Below are positions 42,745-50,806 of a DNA stretch of 64,000 nt, in pieces. The translations under genes were made by a program, and so were the position numbers. The first letter of the stretch is position 1, and every line of letters starts with the position of its first letter. The DNA comes from Microbispora sp. ZYX-F-249 (GTDB lineage Bacteria > Actinomycetota > Actinomycetes > Streptosporangiales > Streptosporangiaceae): assembly GCF_039649665.1 (NCBI RefSeq), contig NZ_JBDJAW010000003.1, positions 310,001 through 374,000 of the forward strand. The letters run 5' to 3'. The notes beneath the pieces are model-generated. The model saw nothing but the letters and a program-made list of their open reading frames with translations. It made no database searches and had not been told where the DNA came from.

Positions 42745-44429
42745 GACGAACCGATCCGATCACCACCGAGGTGATCCGGCACGCCCTGGAGACCATCGCG
42801 GAGGAGATGGGCACCGCGCTGCGCCGCACCGCGCTCAGCGTGGTGGTCAAGGACATGCGCGACTACAGCTGCGCGGTCTTCGACCGGTCCGGCCGGCTGC
42901 TCGCCGCCGCGCTGGACATCCCGACGCTGCTCGCCTCGATGTCCCCCGCGCTGCGGGCCTGTCTCGACAAGTGGGGCGACGACATCCACCCCGGTGACGT
43001 CTTCCTCAGCAACCACCCCTACCTGGGGGCCTGCCAGACCAACGACCTCAACCTGTTCGTCCCGGTCTTCGACGACGACGAGCGGCTCATCGGCTTCACC
43101 GGCGCCATCGCGCACCACGCCGACTGGGGCGGGGTCGTGCCCGGCACGGCGGCCGCGACCAGCCGCAGCGCGTTCTACGAGGGCGTCATGCTGCCGGCGG
43201 TCAAGCTGGAAGTGCGCGGCGTCCCCGAGCCGAACGTCCGCGACATCATCACGGCCAACACCCGTCACCCCAAGCAGAACCACGGCGACCTGCGCGCCCA
43301 GGTCGCCTCCGCCCGCTCGGGTGCCCGCCGCTTCGCCCGGCTCGCGGAGCGGTACGGCACCGACACGCTGGTCACGGCCATCGACGACCTGATCGGCTAC
43401 ACGGCCGAGCGCACCCGGGCCGAGCTGGCGGCGCTGCCCGACGGGACGTACCAGGCCGAGGGGTGGCTGGACGACGACGGGATCAATCCCGGCGCGGCGG
43501 TCCGCCTCGCCGTCACGGTCACCATCGAGGGCGACGGCGCGTACGTCGACTTCTCCGGCTGCGACCCGCAGATGCCCGGCGGCATGAACATCCCCACGTC
43601 CACGACGCGGTCGGTCGTGCACTACGCGATCAAATGCCTGCTGCCCGACGACGTGCCGTTCAACGAGGGGTCGATGGAGCCGGTGACCATCCACGCCCCC
43701 GAGGGCTCGGCGGTCAACCCGATCTTCCCCGCCGCGGTCGGCGACCGGCACCTGGCCTCCCAGCGGCTGGCGTCCGTCATGACCCGGGCGCTCGCCCCGG
43801 CGGCGCCGCACCGCGCGTCGTCCGAATGGTTCGTGGGCTGGCCGGTGCTGATCTGCGAGTCGGCCTCGCCGAAGACCGGGGACGGCGTCGTGCTGCTCGC
43901 CAACGTCGCCGGCGGCGCGGGCGCCACCGCGGCGCACGACGGCGCGGACGCGGTCGACGTCCACATGGCCAACTGCGCGATCATCCCCGCGGAGATCATC
44001 GAGTCGAGCTACCGGTTGCGTGTCGAGCGCTACGAGCTGGTGCCCGACAGCGGTGGTGCGGGACGCACGCGGGGCGGCCTCGGCATCCGCGCCGACTACC
44101 GGAACATCTCCGACGAGCCCATGCAGTTCCTCTCCGAGGCCGAGCAGAGCGACCCCGGTCACGCCCCCCAAGGGCTCGACGGCGGCCTGCCCGGCACGTC
44201 CGCCTCGATCGTCCTCATCCGGCAGGACGGCGAGGAGACCCCGCTCCCGGCGAAGGGGCAGCATGTCGCAGCCCCGGGCGATGTGGTGAGCCTGCGCGCC
44301 GGCGGCGGAGCCGGATACGGCGACCCGGCGCTGCGCCCGAGGGAGGCCGTGGAGGCCGACCTGCGCAGCGGGCGGATCACCGCCCGCGCCGCCCGGGATC
44401 ACTACAATCTCGCTGCGGCGGATCGCTGA
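42717..44429 (+). CDS. Hydantoinase/5-oxoprolinase subunit B
   Basis: ATG 42717 overlaps the HyuA stop; a duplicated ATG lies at 42729. The 570-residue product has family motifs DPITTEVIRHALETIAEEMG, VVVKDMRDYSCAVFDRSGRL, DVFLSNHPYLGACQTNDLNL and VGDRHLASQRLASVMTRALA. The C-terminal turn LRAGGGAGYGDPALRPREAV is also diagnostic. HyuB carries the lactam- or hydantoin-opening site together with HyuA. Here the pair would hydrolyse a cyclic part of the imported substrate or of the amine released by the deglycase. Confidence 0.93.
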   Translation: MNPGMSSGTRRTDPITTEVIRHALETIAEEMGTALRRTALSVVVKDMRDYSCAVFDRSGRLLAAALDIPTLLASMSPALRACLDKWGDDIHPGDVFLSNHPYLGACQTNDLNLFVPVFDDDERLIGFTGAIAHHADWGGVVPGTAAATSRSAFYEGVMLPAVKLEVRGVPEPNVRDIITANTRHPKQNHGDLRAQVASARSGARRFARLAERYGTDTLVTAIDDLIGYTAERTRAELAALPDGTYQAEGWLDDDGINPGAAVRLAVTVTIEGDGAYVDFSGCDPQMPGGMNIPTSTTRSVVHYAIKCLLPDDVPFNEGSMEPVTIHAPEGSAVNPIFPAAVGDRHLASQRLASVMTRALAPAAPHRASSEWFVGWPVLICESASPKTGDGVVLLANVAGGAGATAAHDGADAVDVHMANCAIIPAEIIESSYRLRVERYELVPDSGGAGRTRGGLGIRADYRNISDEPMQFLSEAEQSDPGHAPQGLDGGLPGTSASIVLIRQDGEETPLPAKGQHVAAPGDVVSLRAGGGAGYGDPALRPREAVEADLRSGRITARAARDHYNLAAADR

Positions 44430-44523
44430 TGGGCGAGCCGCCGGCGCCTCCCGGGCGTACCCGCGAACGCGACGACGTCCGGGAACCCGCCGGCGGCGAC
44501 CGATACCGGGAAAGGGAGGATCC

Positions 44524-45618
44524 GTGACCGCATCCAGGCCGCGGCGGGCGACGCTCCCGGACGTGGCGGCGCTGGCGGGCGTCTCCACGGCCGCCGCGGG
44601 GCGCGCGCTGGGGGGTTACGGAAGCGTCAGCGAGGATGTACGGCGGCGGGTGGCGGAGGCGGCGCGGCAGCTCAACTACCGTGCCAACCGCCTCGCCGCC
44701 AGCGTCCGCACCGGCCGGACCGACACCATCGGAGTGGTGTGCGCCGACATCGAGAGTCCCTTCTTCGCCCGCGCGCTGCGGGGGATCTCCGACGTCGCGC
44801 ACGAGCACGGCTTCAGCACCCTGGTCACCAACAGCGACGAGGACCTCGCCAGCGAGCGTGAGGCGGTCCAGCTGCTCCTGCACAAGCAGGTGGACGGGAT
44901 CATCTGCGCGCCCGCCGACGTCACCCAGGTCGACCACCTGGCGCAGGCGCAGACCGGCGGCACGCCCGTGGTCCTGTTCGACCGCGTCAGCGACCACCTG
45001 GAGGCCGACGCCGTCGTCGTGGACGGCATGAAGGCCGCCTACCAGGCCGTACGGCGACTGCTCGACCTCGGTCACCGGCGGGTCGCGATCGTCGCGGAGC
45101 TGCGCCAGCCGCGGGAGCAGGACTGGGCGAGGTTCCTCACCCCGCGAACCGAGGTGTCGCTGGGCGAGCTCAGCCCGAGCGAGGCCCGGCTGCTCGGTTA
45201 TCTGCGGGCTCACTGGGACGCCGGGGTGCCGGTGCGCCGCGAGCTCGTGCGGCGCACCGGCACCTACGCCGCCGAGGCCGCCTATCAGCAGACCAAGCGC
45301 GTCCTCGCGCTGAAGAACCCGCCCACGGCGGTCTTCACGGTGGACAACCTGATGACGGTCGGCGCCTATCGCGCGATCCGCGACCTCGGCATCGCGGTGC
45401 CCGACCGGCTCTCGGTGGTGGCCTTCGACGACCTCGACTGGACCGTGCTGGTCTCCCCGGCCCTGAACGTCATCGCACAGCCGGTCTACGAGATGGGCGC
45501 GGAGGCGGCACGGCGCCTCATCCGACGCCTGCGGGACCCCGAGCCGGCGCCGCCCGGCACGCTGTTCATGGACGTCACCCTGGTCGAACGGGAGTCCGTC
45601 GCCCCGATCCCGACCTGA
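44524..45618 (+). CDS. LacI family repressor of the operon
   Basis: GTG 44524 follows GGGAGG and gives 364 residues. The HTH is at the N-terminus (TLPDVAALAGVSTAAAGRAL) with hinge helix LNYRANRLAASVRTGRTD. The ligand domain is DTIGVVCADIESPFFARALR, DGIICAPADVTQVDHLAQA and VVAFDDLDWTVLVSPALNVI. It is the last gene of the Amadori/oxoprolinase operon. It is the obvious candidate to bind the three TGAGAACGTTCT-type operators at 35832-35901. The gap before it (94 bp) contains a 9-bp inverted repeat CCGCCGGCG/CGCCGGCGG. Confidence 0.9.
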   Translation: MTASRPRRATLPDVAALAGVSTAAAGRALGGYGSVSEDVRRRVAEAARQLNYRANRLAASVRTGRTDTIGVVCADIESPFFARALRGISDVAHEHGFSTLVTNSDEDLASEREAVQLLLHKQVDGIICAPADVTQVDHLAQAQTGGTPVVLFDRVSDHLEADAVVVDGMKAAYQAVRRLLDLGHRRVAIVAELRQPREQDWARFLTPRTEVSLGELSPSEARLLGYLRAHWDAGVPVRRELVRRTGTYAAEAAYQQTKRVLALKNPPTAVFTVDNLMTVGAYRAIRDLGIAVPDRLSVVAFDDLDWTVLVSPALNVIAQPVYEMGAEAARRLIRRLRDPEPAPPGTLFMDVTLVERESVAPIPT

Positions 45619-47136
45619 TCACCGATTCTGCGACGTGGGTCGCAGATGCCAGCGCAGCAGGTGCGTGGTCTGGCCGCCCAGCACGTCGTGGGCCCGCTCG
45701 ACCAGCGCCGCCAGCTCGCCGCGGAGCGGCTCGGGGGGTCCCGCGTACGCGGTGGCCGCCTGCCGGGCGAGCCAGTCGCCCACGCCGGCGCGGGCCCGCT
45801 CGCGGAGCGGCTCGTCCGGTCCGGTGAGGAGAACCAGGTCCGCCTTGAGCCGGTTCCACATGTCCGTCCGGGTGAGCAGCCGGTGGGCCGCCCGCCGTAC
45901 GTGCGGGGGACGGCCGCCGTCGAGCAACGGCCACAGCCGGTCCGGCGGCGGGGGCGAGTCGCGCAGCGCCTCGGCGACGTGGCGGACGACTACCGGCGCG
46001 GGGTCGACGAGCATCGCGGCGAGGCCGGCGCGCGCTCCCAGGCGGCACGCGGCGCGTACGGCCTCCGCCCGCACACGGGGGCTCTCGTCGGTCAGGTAGG
46101 GCAGCACGATCGAGGCGTCGGCGGGATGGCCGCACTCGCCCAGGCCCGCGACCAGCTGCCGTAACCCGCGGCCCGGCCGCTCGTCGAGCAGGCGGCGGTA
46201 GGACTCCGCCGGGTCGCCGCCCGCCCGCCTGACCGCCCACTGTGCGGTCAGCCGTACGACCGGGGACACGTCGCCGAGCATCCGCTCCCCGTGCTCCGGT
46301 GCGCCCAGCCGAACCAGGGCGGTCAGCGCGGTGGCACGCACCCGGGCCGCCCGGTCGGCCAGCAGGCTCCGCAGCAGGTCGGGGCGGTCCAGCTCGGCGA
46401 CCGCCTCCGCGCACAGCGTCCGGGAGACGAGGTCCTCCTCGTGCCGCGCCGCGTGGATCAGGTCCGCCTCACCGAGGCGGCGGTCGTCGAGGCAGGCCCG
46501 GTAGGCGAACCGGCGGGTGGGGATGTCGGCGCTGCCCCGCAGGGCAGCGAGGACCTCGTCGCCCGCCCGCGAGAGCGCGTCACGGACCATCCGCACCACC
46601 GCTTCGCCGCGTCGCCGCTGCCCGATCCGTACGGCCACCGGCGCGACGGTCCCCAGAGTGGCGCCGGTCGGCACCGCGAGCACCTGCGCCAGGACGTCCG
46701 CCGCCGCCGACCGCACCTGGGCCACCCAGTCGGCGGCCCGGATCACCAGGATCGGCAGCAGCCGCGGATCGTGGCGCATGGCCGGATGCCGGACGGCGCG
46801 CTCCCGCTCGTGACCGTCGTGGGCGCAGGCCGCCGTCAGCACGGCGAGCGGGGTGTCCGGCACGGGGGGCCTGCGGCGCAGGCGCCACGGCCCGCGCGGC
46901 TCGGGCACCGCAGCGACCACGGGTGCCGAGTACCACATCGCACGCCGCGCGGAATCGAGTTCGGGCCACAGCCAGGGCGGGGCCGACGCCAGGGCGTCGA
47001 GAGCGCGCTCGGCGTGCTCGCGATCGCCCGCCGCCTGCGACAGTGCGGTCCACAGGTCCCACAGCATGTATCGCCGGCCCGGTGCGGCCCTGGCGACGAG
47101 CGTTTCGACGGCATCCACCACATCACCATGATCCAC
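45619..47136 (-). CDS. HEAT-repeat protein
   Basis: About 505 residues from GTG 47136. The frame is open to 47178 but would then cross the tRNA-like gene at 47148-47220, so a start after it is likelier; GTG 47121 and 47118 are alternatives. The protein is a run of Ala/Leu/Arg-rich helical hairpins of about 30 residues: RAADWVAQVRSAAADVLAQV, DRAARVRATALTALVRLGAP, PVVRLTAQWAVRRAGGDPAE and DESPRVRAEAVRAACRLGAR. HEAT solenoids are binding scaffolds. It is convergent with the LacI gene, stop against stop. The partner is unknown. Confidence 0.78.
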   Translation of the reverse strand: MDHGDVVDAVETLVARAAPGRRYMLWDLWTALSQAAGDREHAERALDALASAPPWLWPELDSARRAMWYSAPVVAAVPEPRGPWRLRRRPPVPDTPLAVLTAACAHDGHERERAVRHPAMRHDPRLLPILVIRAADWVAQVRSAAADVLAQVLAVPTGATLGTVAPVAVRIGQRRRGEAVVRMVRDALSRAGDEVLAALRGSADIPTRRFAYRACLDDRRLGEADLIHAARHEEDLVSRTLCAEAVAELDRPDLLRSLLADRAARVRATALTALVRLGAPEHGERMLGDVSPVVRLTAQWAVRRAGGDPAESYRRLLDERPGRGLRQLVAGLGECGHPADASIVLPYLTDESPRVRAEAVRAACRLGARAGLAAMLVDPAPVVVRHVAEALRDSPPPPDRLWPLLDGGRPPHVRRAAHRLLTRTDMWNRLKADLVLLTGPDEPLRERARAGVGDWLARQAATAYAGPPEPLRGELAALVERAHDVLGGQTTHLLRWHLRPTSQNR

Positions 47137-47147
47137 GTTGTGGAGGT

Positions 47148-47220
47148 CCTCGCCGGCCGGGCTCGAACCGGCGCCCACCCGGAGAGAGAGCCGGGCGTTC
47201 TACCGCTGAACTACGGCGGG
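47148..47220 (-). tRNA. tRNA-like gene with 8-nt anticodon loop (possible pseudo-tRNA)
   Basis: The minus strand folds as a tRNA. The acceptor stem CCCGCCG/CGGCGAG has one C-A mismatch, followed by TA and D arm GTTC-AGCGGTA-GAAC as in glycine tRNAs. The anticodon stem CCCGG/CCGGG carries an 8-nt loop CTCTCTCT. Variable TGGGC and T arm GCCGG-TTCGAGC-CCGGC follow. CCA is not encoded. The conserved T33 precedes CTC, so it would read as Glu(CTC) or, with four bases, AGAG. The enlarged loop and mismatch suggest a degenerate tRNA or a frameshift-suppressor-like form. Confidence 0.6.
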
Positions 47221-47265
47221 GCCGGTTCCAGTCTGCTCGACCGTTCCCCGGCCTCGCCACGGAAT

Positions 47266-48687
47266 TCAATCCCTCTCCCGGGATTCGGGCAGGTCACCGG
47301 TCACGACACCGGCCCTGAGCCCGTGCAGGGCGTCCGGCGCCAGATCGGGCCTGACGGGCCGGCCGCTGAACACCCCGGCCCGCCGCAGCAGGGCCGCCCA
47401 CACCGGATCGGCGACGGCGACCCCGTGGACCAGCTCCGGAGTGGGCCGGAACACCGCGACACGGCGCTTGGCCGCGGGCGCGGTCCAGCCCGACCTCTCC
47501 GGGTCCAGCCCCGCCGTACGGCATGCCGCCTCGACGTCCGCACGGGTGCAGGACGCCGTGCCGTCCAGCACATCCCAGGGCGGCGGCAGCGCGGCCCAGA
47601 CCCTGGTGCCGGGATCGACGTCGCCGCCGGTCGAGCGGTGCCAGGCCGCCAGGTCCGCGGCCATCAGCCGCATCGCCTTGCCCGGGCAGGACACGTCCAG
47701 CAGTTCGAGCGCGTCCAGGGAGGCGAGGCACGCGAGCCACCCGGCGCGGGCGGCGTTGTAGGCCCCCGCCAGCGAGTTCCACGTGCTGGAGTCGTCGCCG
47801 GGCCGGACGACCATCGTCGCCCTGTCCATGGCAGGCCGCCACCGGTCGCCGAGGAGCCGGGCGGCGTGCCGCATGACCGCCGACCACTGACCGAGCAGCC
47901 GTCCGCGCTCCTCGTCGGTGAGACGGTCCAGCACGTCGGGCGTGGACCGGACCTGAGCGATCATCCACCAGTCCGCGTCGTCCCCGCACCGGGCGAGCAG
48001 GACGTCCGCGATCTCGTCGAAGGGGTTGTCCCGCCCGGAGAGGCTGAACTCGCGGCGCAGTTTGCGGCGCGCCGTGTAGTACGCCACGAAGCAGGCGGCG
48101 TCCGGGTCCTCGAGGAACCTGTCCAGCGGGATGTGCGCGCCGAAGCCGGTGACGCCGATGATCAGCAGCCGTCGCTTGTCCTGCTCGGTCTCGAGGGTGC
48201 CCGCCTTGGCGGCGATGCGGCGCAACATCCGGAACCGGCGGTTGTACTGCCGCTTCGACAGGTCCATCCCGGCGGCCTCCCGGGCCTCGCGGTTGAGCCG
48301 GTCGGCCAGGAAGTCGCTCCGGTCGGGCGTCCACCCGATCGAGCGCCCGGCCCTGCTCGCGTACGTCCGCAGCGACTCGGGGTCGTCGGGGTCCACATCC
48401 GCCGGCCCGTCGAACAGCCGGGCGGCCACCGCCACCTGACGCGCTCCGCCGACGGGGCGCGCGTAGTCGTCCGACAGCGAGGTGAACCACGCGGCGCCGC
48501 GTGAGGAGTGCCGTGCGGCACGGGCGAGCACGTTGCGCTCGCGGCCCGTCAGCCGCCCCGCGAGCGCCTGGAGGATCAGCTCGGCGACGTCCTCCGGCCG
48601 GTGGCGGCGGTCCAGCGAGCCGTGCAGCTCGGCCAGCGCGTCCCGGCGGGAGCGCTCGGAACCCTTGCGGTGCTTCATGCCCGCCAT
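47266..48687 (-). CDS. Uncharacterised 473-residue protein
   Basis: ATG 48687 (or 48678) gives 464-473 residues, basic at the N-terminus (MKHRKGSERSRRDALAELHG) and largely helical. Notable segments are FTSLSDDYARPVGGARQVAV, MDLSKRQYNRRFRMLRRIAA, FVAYYTARRKLRREFSLSGR and STWNSLAGAYNAARAGWLAC. No signal, membrane segment or catalytic motif is evident. I do not recognise the family. The Q-Y-N-R-R-f-r and Y-T-A-R-r-k-l-R segments suggest nucleic-acid contact, but that is a guess. It lies upstream of the tRNA-like gene and HEAT protein on the same strand. Confidence 0.7.
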   Translation of the reverse strand: MAGMKHRKGSERSRRDALAELHGSLDRRHRPEDVAELILQALAGRLTGRERNVLARAARHSSRGAAWFTSLSDDYARPVGGARQVAVAARLFDGPADVDPDDPESLRTYASRAGRSIGWTPDRSDFLADRLNREAREAAGMDLSKRQYNRRFRMLRRIAAKAGTLETEQDKRRLLIIGVTGFGAHIPLDRFLEDPDAACFVAYYTARRKLRREFSLSGRDNPFDEIADVLLARCGDDADWWMIAQVRSTPDVLDRLTDEERGRLLGQWSAVMRHAARLLGDRWRPAMDRATMVVRPGDDSSTWNSLAGAYNAARAGWLACLASLDALELLDVSCPGKAMRLMAADLAAWHRSTGGDVDPGTRVWAALPPPWDVLDGTASCTRADVEAACRTAGLDPERSGWTAPAAKRRVAVFRPTPELVHGVAVADPVWAALLRRAGVFSGRPVRPDLAPDALHGLRAGVVTGDLPESRERD

Positions 48688-48776
48688 GATGGACGCGAGA
48701 CCCGCCGGGAATCGATCGGTTATCCACGGGTGGAAAACCGCTGGGCGTACGGCGCGTGGCCGGGGAGACTTCCGGC

Positions 48777-49358
48777 ATGCACGACACCATCGCGGCGGGT
48801 CCTCTCACGCTCCGGCCGCTGACGGCCGGGGACGCGGACGAGATGACGGGAGTGCTGGCGGGGGAGGAGCTGTACTCCTTCATCGGCGGAACCGCGCCCA
48901 CCCCGGCCGAGCTGCGCGCCCGGTATCAGGCGCTCGAGGCCCGCCGGTCCCCGGACGGACGGCAGGAGTGGCTCAACTGGATCATCCGCCGGGACGTCGA
49001 CGGCCGGGCGGTCGGCTACGTCCAGGCGACGGTGACGGACGAGGGGCGGCGGGCCGAGGTCGCGTGGGTCGTGGGCACCGCCTGGCAGGGCCGGGGGTAC
49101 GCGACGCGGGCCGCCGCCGCGCTGGCCGGGTGGCTCCGCGGCAGGGGAGTCGCCCGAATCGAGGCGCGCATCCATCCCGATCACCACGCGTCCATGAAGG
49201 TGGCCGACCGGATCGGCCTGCTGCCCACCGATCACAACGAGGACGGCGAACGCCTGTGGACCTGGGAACGGCCCGGGGGGCTCATCGCAGGGCCCCCCGG
49301 CGTACGCCCGCCTCGGTTCACCAGGTCTTGCCGGCCTGCTCCCGGATCGTGTGGTTGA
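48777..49358 (+). CDS. GNAT family N-acetyltransferase
   Basis: ATG 48777 gives 193 residues. RimJ/RimL-like motifs are GPLTLRPLTAGDADEMTGVL, AVGYVQATVTDEGRRAEVAW, acetyl-CoA loop GTAWQGRGYATRAAAALAGW and HPDHHASMKVADRIGLLPTD. The natural C-terminus probably corresponds to RLWTWERPGG. The last about 25 residues (PPRFTRSCRPAPGSCG) are atypical and overlap the convergent gene by 41 bp. A perfect 9-bp hairpin (49273-49300) lies within this tail. Substrate is unknown. Confidence 0.85.
   Translation: MHDTIAAGPLTLRPLTAGDADEMTGVLAGEELYSFIGGTAPTPAELRARYQALEARRSPDGRQEWLNWIIRRDVDGRAVGYVQATVTDEGRRAEVAWVVGTAWQGRGYATRAAAALAGWLRGRGVARIEARIHPDHHASMKVADRIGLLPTDHNEDGERLWTWERPGGLIAGPPGVRPPRFTRSCRPAPGSCG
49273..49300. 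terminator. 9-bp GC hairpin near the GNAT 3' end
   Basis: CCGGGGGGC (49273-49281) pairs perfectly with GCCCCCCGG (49292-49300) around a 10-nt loop. It lies between the convergent GNAT and AhpD-like genes and could act in both directions. There is no U tract. Confidence 0.5.
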
Positions 49359-49767
49359 TGCGGTTGAAGAAGTTGGTCAGCGCGATGTTCAGGATGATCG
49401 CGGACAGCTGCTTCTCGTCGAAGTGAGCGGCGGCGGCGTCCCAGATCTCGTCGGTCACGCCCGTGGCGCCGTCCTGGATCCGGGTGGCGGCCTCGGCCAG
49501 CGCGAGCGCCGCCCGCTCCCCGTCGGTGAAGAACGGCGTCTCGCGCCACGCGACCACGTTGTGCAGCCGCTCGTCGGTCTCCCCGTGCTTCTTCGCGGAC
49601 GCGACCCCGGCGAACACGCACGGGGCGCAGCCGTTGATCTGGCTGGCGCGCAGGTGGACCAGCTCGAGCACGAGCGGGTCGGCGCCTCCGGCCTGGATCG
49701 CCCTGTTGAGGTGCTGGATCGCGGTGAAGACGTCGGGGCTCACCGTGCTCTTCATGCGTGCTTCCAT
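49318..49767 (-). CDS. Carboxymuconolactone-decarboxylase/AhpD family protein
   Basis: ATG 49767 (MEARMKSTVSPDVFTAIQHL) gives 149 residues. The AhpD-type redox motif is in LVHLRASQINGCAPCVFAGV (C-A-P-C with a following His region, KHGETDERLHNVVAWRE). QLSAIILNIALTNFFNRINH ends the typical all-helical fold. Members are peroxidase-type antioxidants or decarboxylases. It is divergent from the SigJ/ECF41-type sigma factor, the classical arrangement in which the sigma factor drives a carboxymuconolactone-decarboxylase gene. Confidence 0.9.
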   Translation of the reverse strand: MEARMKSTVSPDVFTAIQHLNRAIQAGGADPLVLELVHLRASQINGCAPCVFAGVASAKKHGETDERLHNVVAWRETPFFTDGERAALALAEAATRIQDGATGVTDEIWDAAAAHFDEKQLSAIILNIALTNFFNRINHTIREQAGKTW

Positions 49768-49807
49768 TGTTCCTGCTCCTTCGTCGGTTACCTGTGCCCG
49801 TCCGGGC

Positions 49808-49826
49808 CCGTCATCTCCCATGACGG
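49808..49826. promoter_or_regulatory. Inverted repeat in the ECF/AhpD divergent region
   Basis: CCGTCAT (49808-49814) and ATGACGG (49820-49826) are perfect 7-bp arms around CTCCC. It lies 25 nt before the sigma-factor start and 41 nt from the AhpD-like start. CGTC is the -10 core described for ECF41 promoters, and the symmetry would offer it on both strands. Confidence 0.4.
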
Positions 49827-49850
49827 AGCAGAGCCGAGGAAGGTAACGAC

Positions 49851-50729
49851 ATGTCCCACAACAGTTCCGCGGACCGGGTGACCGAGGCCTTCGAGGCCGA
49901 GCGCGACCGGCTGCGCGCCGTCGCCTACCGGATGCTCGGTTCGCACGCCGACGCCGACGACGTGGTCCAGGAGGCATGGCTGCGGCTCTCCCGCCAGGAG
50001 ACGGCGACGATCCACAATCTCGCCGGCTGGCTGACCACGGTGGTCGGCCGCATCAGCCTCGACGTCCTGCGATCGCGTCAGGCGCGCGCCGAGGCGTCCT
50101 ACGACAACCGGCTGCCCGAACTCGTGGTGAGGGCCGACGACGGCCCCGCGCCGGAGGACGACGTGGCGCTCGCCGACTCGGTCGGGCTCGCGCTCCTCGT
50201 CGTTCTCGAGTCGCTCAGGCCGGACGAGCGGCTCGCGTTCGTGCTGCACGACCTGTTCGCGGTGCCGTTCGACGAGATCGGTCAGATCCTCGGCAAGTCG
50301 ACCGCCGCCGCCAAGATGCTCGCCAGCCGCGCCCGCAGGAAAGTGCAGGCGTCCGAGCGGCGGGCCGCCGTGGGACAGGAGCAGCGCGAAGTGGTCCAGG
50401 CGTTCCTGGCGGCGGCCCGCCGCGGCGATTTCGAGGGGTTGCTGCGCGTGCTCGACCCCGACGTGAAGCTGACCGCCGACACTCCCGACGGTGTGGTCGT
50501 CACCCTCGGCGCCACCGCGGTCGCCGCCTCCGCGCGGCTGTCCGCCCGCCCGGCCGCGCGGAGGCGCCTGGTGCTCGTCGACGGCCTTCCCGGGATCGTG
50601 GCCTGGCGCGAGGACGGCGCACCGCTCTCGGTCATCTCGTTCACCGTCGCCGGGGGCCGGATCACCGGCATCACGGTCGTGACCGACCCCGCCAGGCTCG
50701 CGTCGCTGGACCTGCCGGACCCGGAGTGA
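49851..50729 (+). CDS. SigJ/ECF41-type sigma factor with SnoaL-like C-terminus
   Basis: This 292-residue protein has sigma region 2 (AFEAERDRLRAVAYRMLGSH, ADDVVQEAWLRLSR) and region 4 (AFVLHDLFAVPFDEIGQILG, KSTAAAKMLASRARRKVQ). A C-terminal SnoaL-like domain follows (VVQAFLAAARRGDFEGLLRV, DPDVKLTADTPDGVV). The extra domain replaces a separate anti-sigma factor in the ECF41/SigJ group. The conserved DGGGK and NPDKL motifs of ECF41 are present only in weakened form (DGVVVTLG, DPARLASLDL). Linkage to the divergent AhpD-like gene is the expected target arrangement. Confidence 0.88.
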   Translation: MSHNSSADRVTEAFEAERDRLRAVAYRMLGSHADADDVVQEAWLRLSRQETATIHNLAGWLTTVVGRISLDVLRSRQARAEASYDNRLPELVVRADDGPAPEDDVALADSVGLALLVVLESLRPDERLAFVLHDLFAVPFDEIGQILGKSTAAAKMLASRARRKVQASERRAAVGQEQREVVQAFLAAARRGDFEGLLRVLDPDVKLTADTPDGVVVTLGATAVAASARLSARPAARRRLVLVDGLPGIVAWREDGAPLSVISFTVAGGRITGITVVTDPARLASLDLPDPE

Positions 50730-50806
50730 ACGCACCGGCGGCTCCGGGAAGCTCGCGCGCCGCGGCCTGATTCGATGGAGCCCTGGGCGTTCCTGGGGAG
50801 GCGGGC

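Noticed and set aside
44438..44496. CCGCCGGCG/CGCCGGCGG inverted repeat before the LacI gene as a terminator
   Set aside because: Arms are 41 nt apart and GC-only repeats of this size arise often by chance here; not strong enough to call.
45619..47178. HEAT protein starting at 47178
   Set aside because: That start lies inside the tRNA-like gene; the first residues (MGAGSSPAGEDL) are the tRNA T arm translated.
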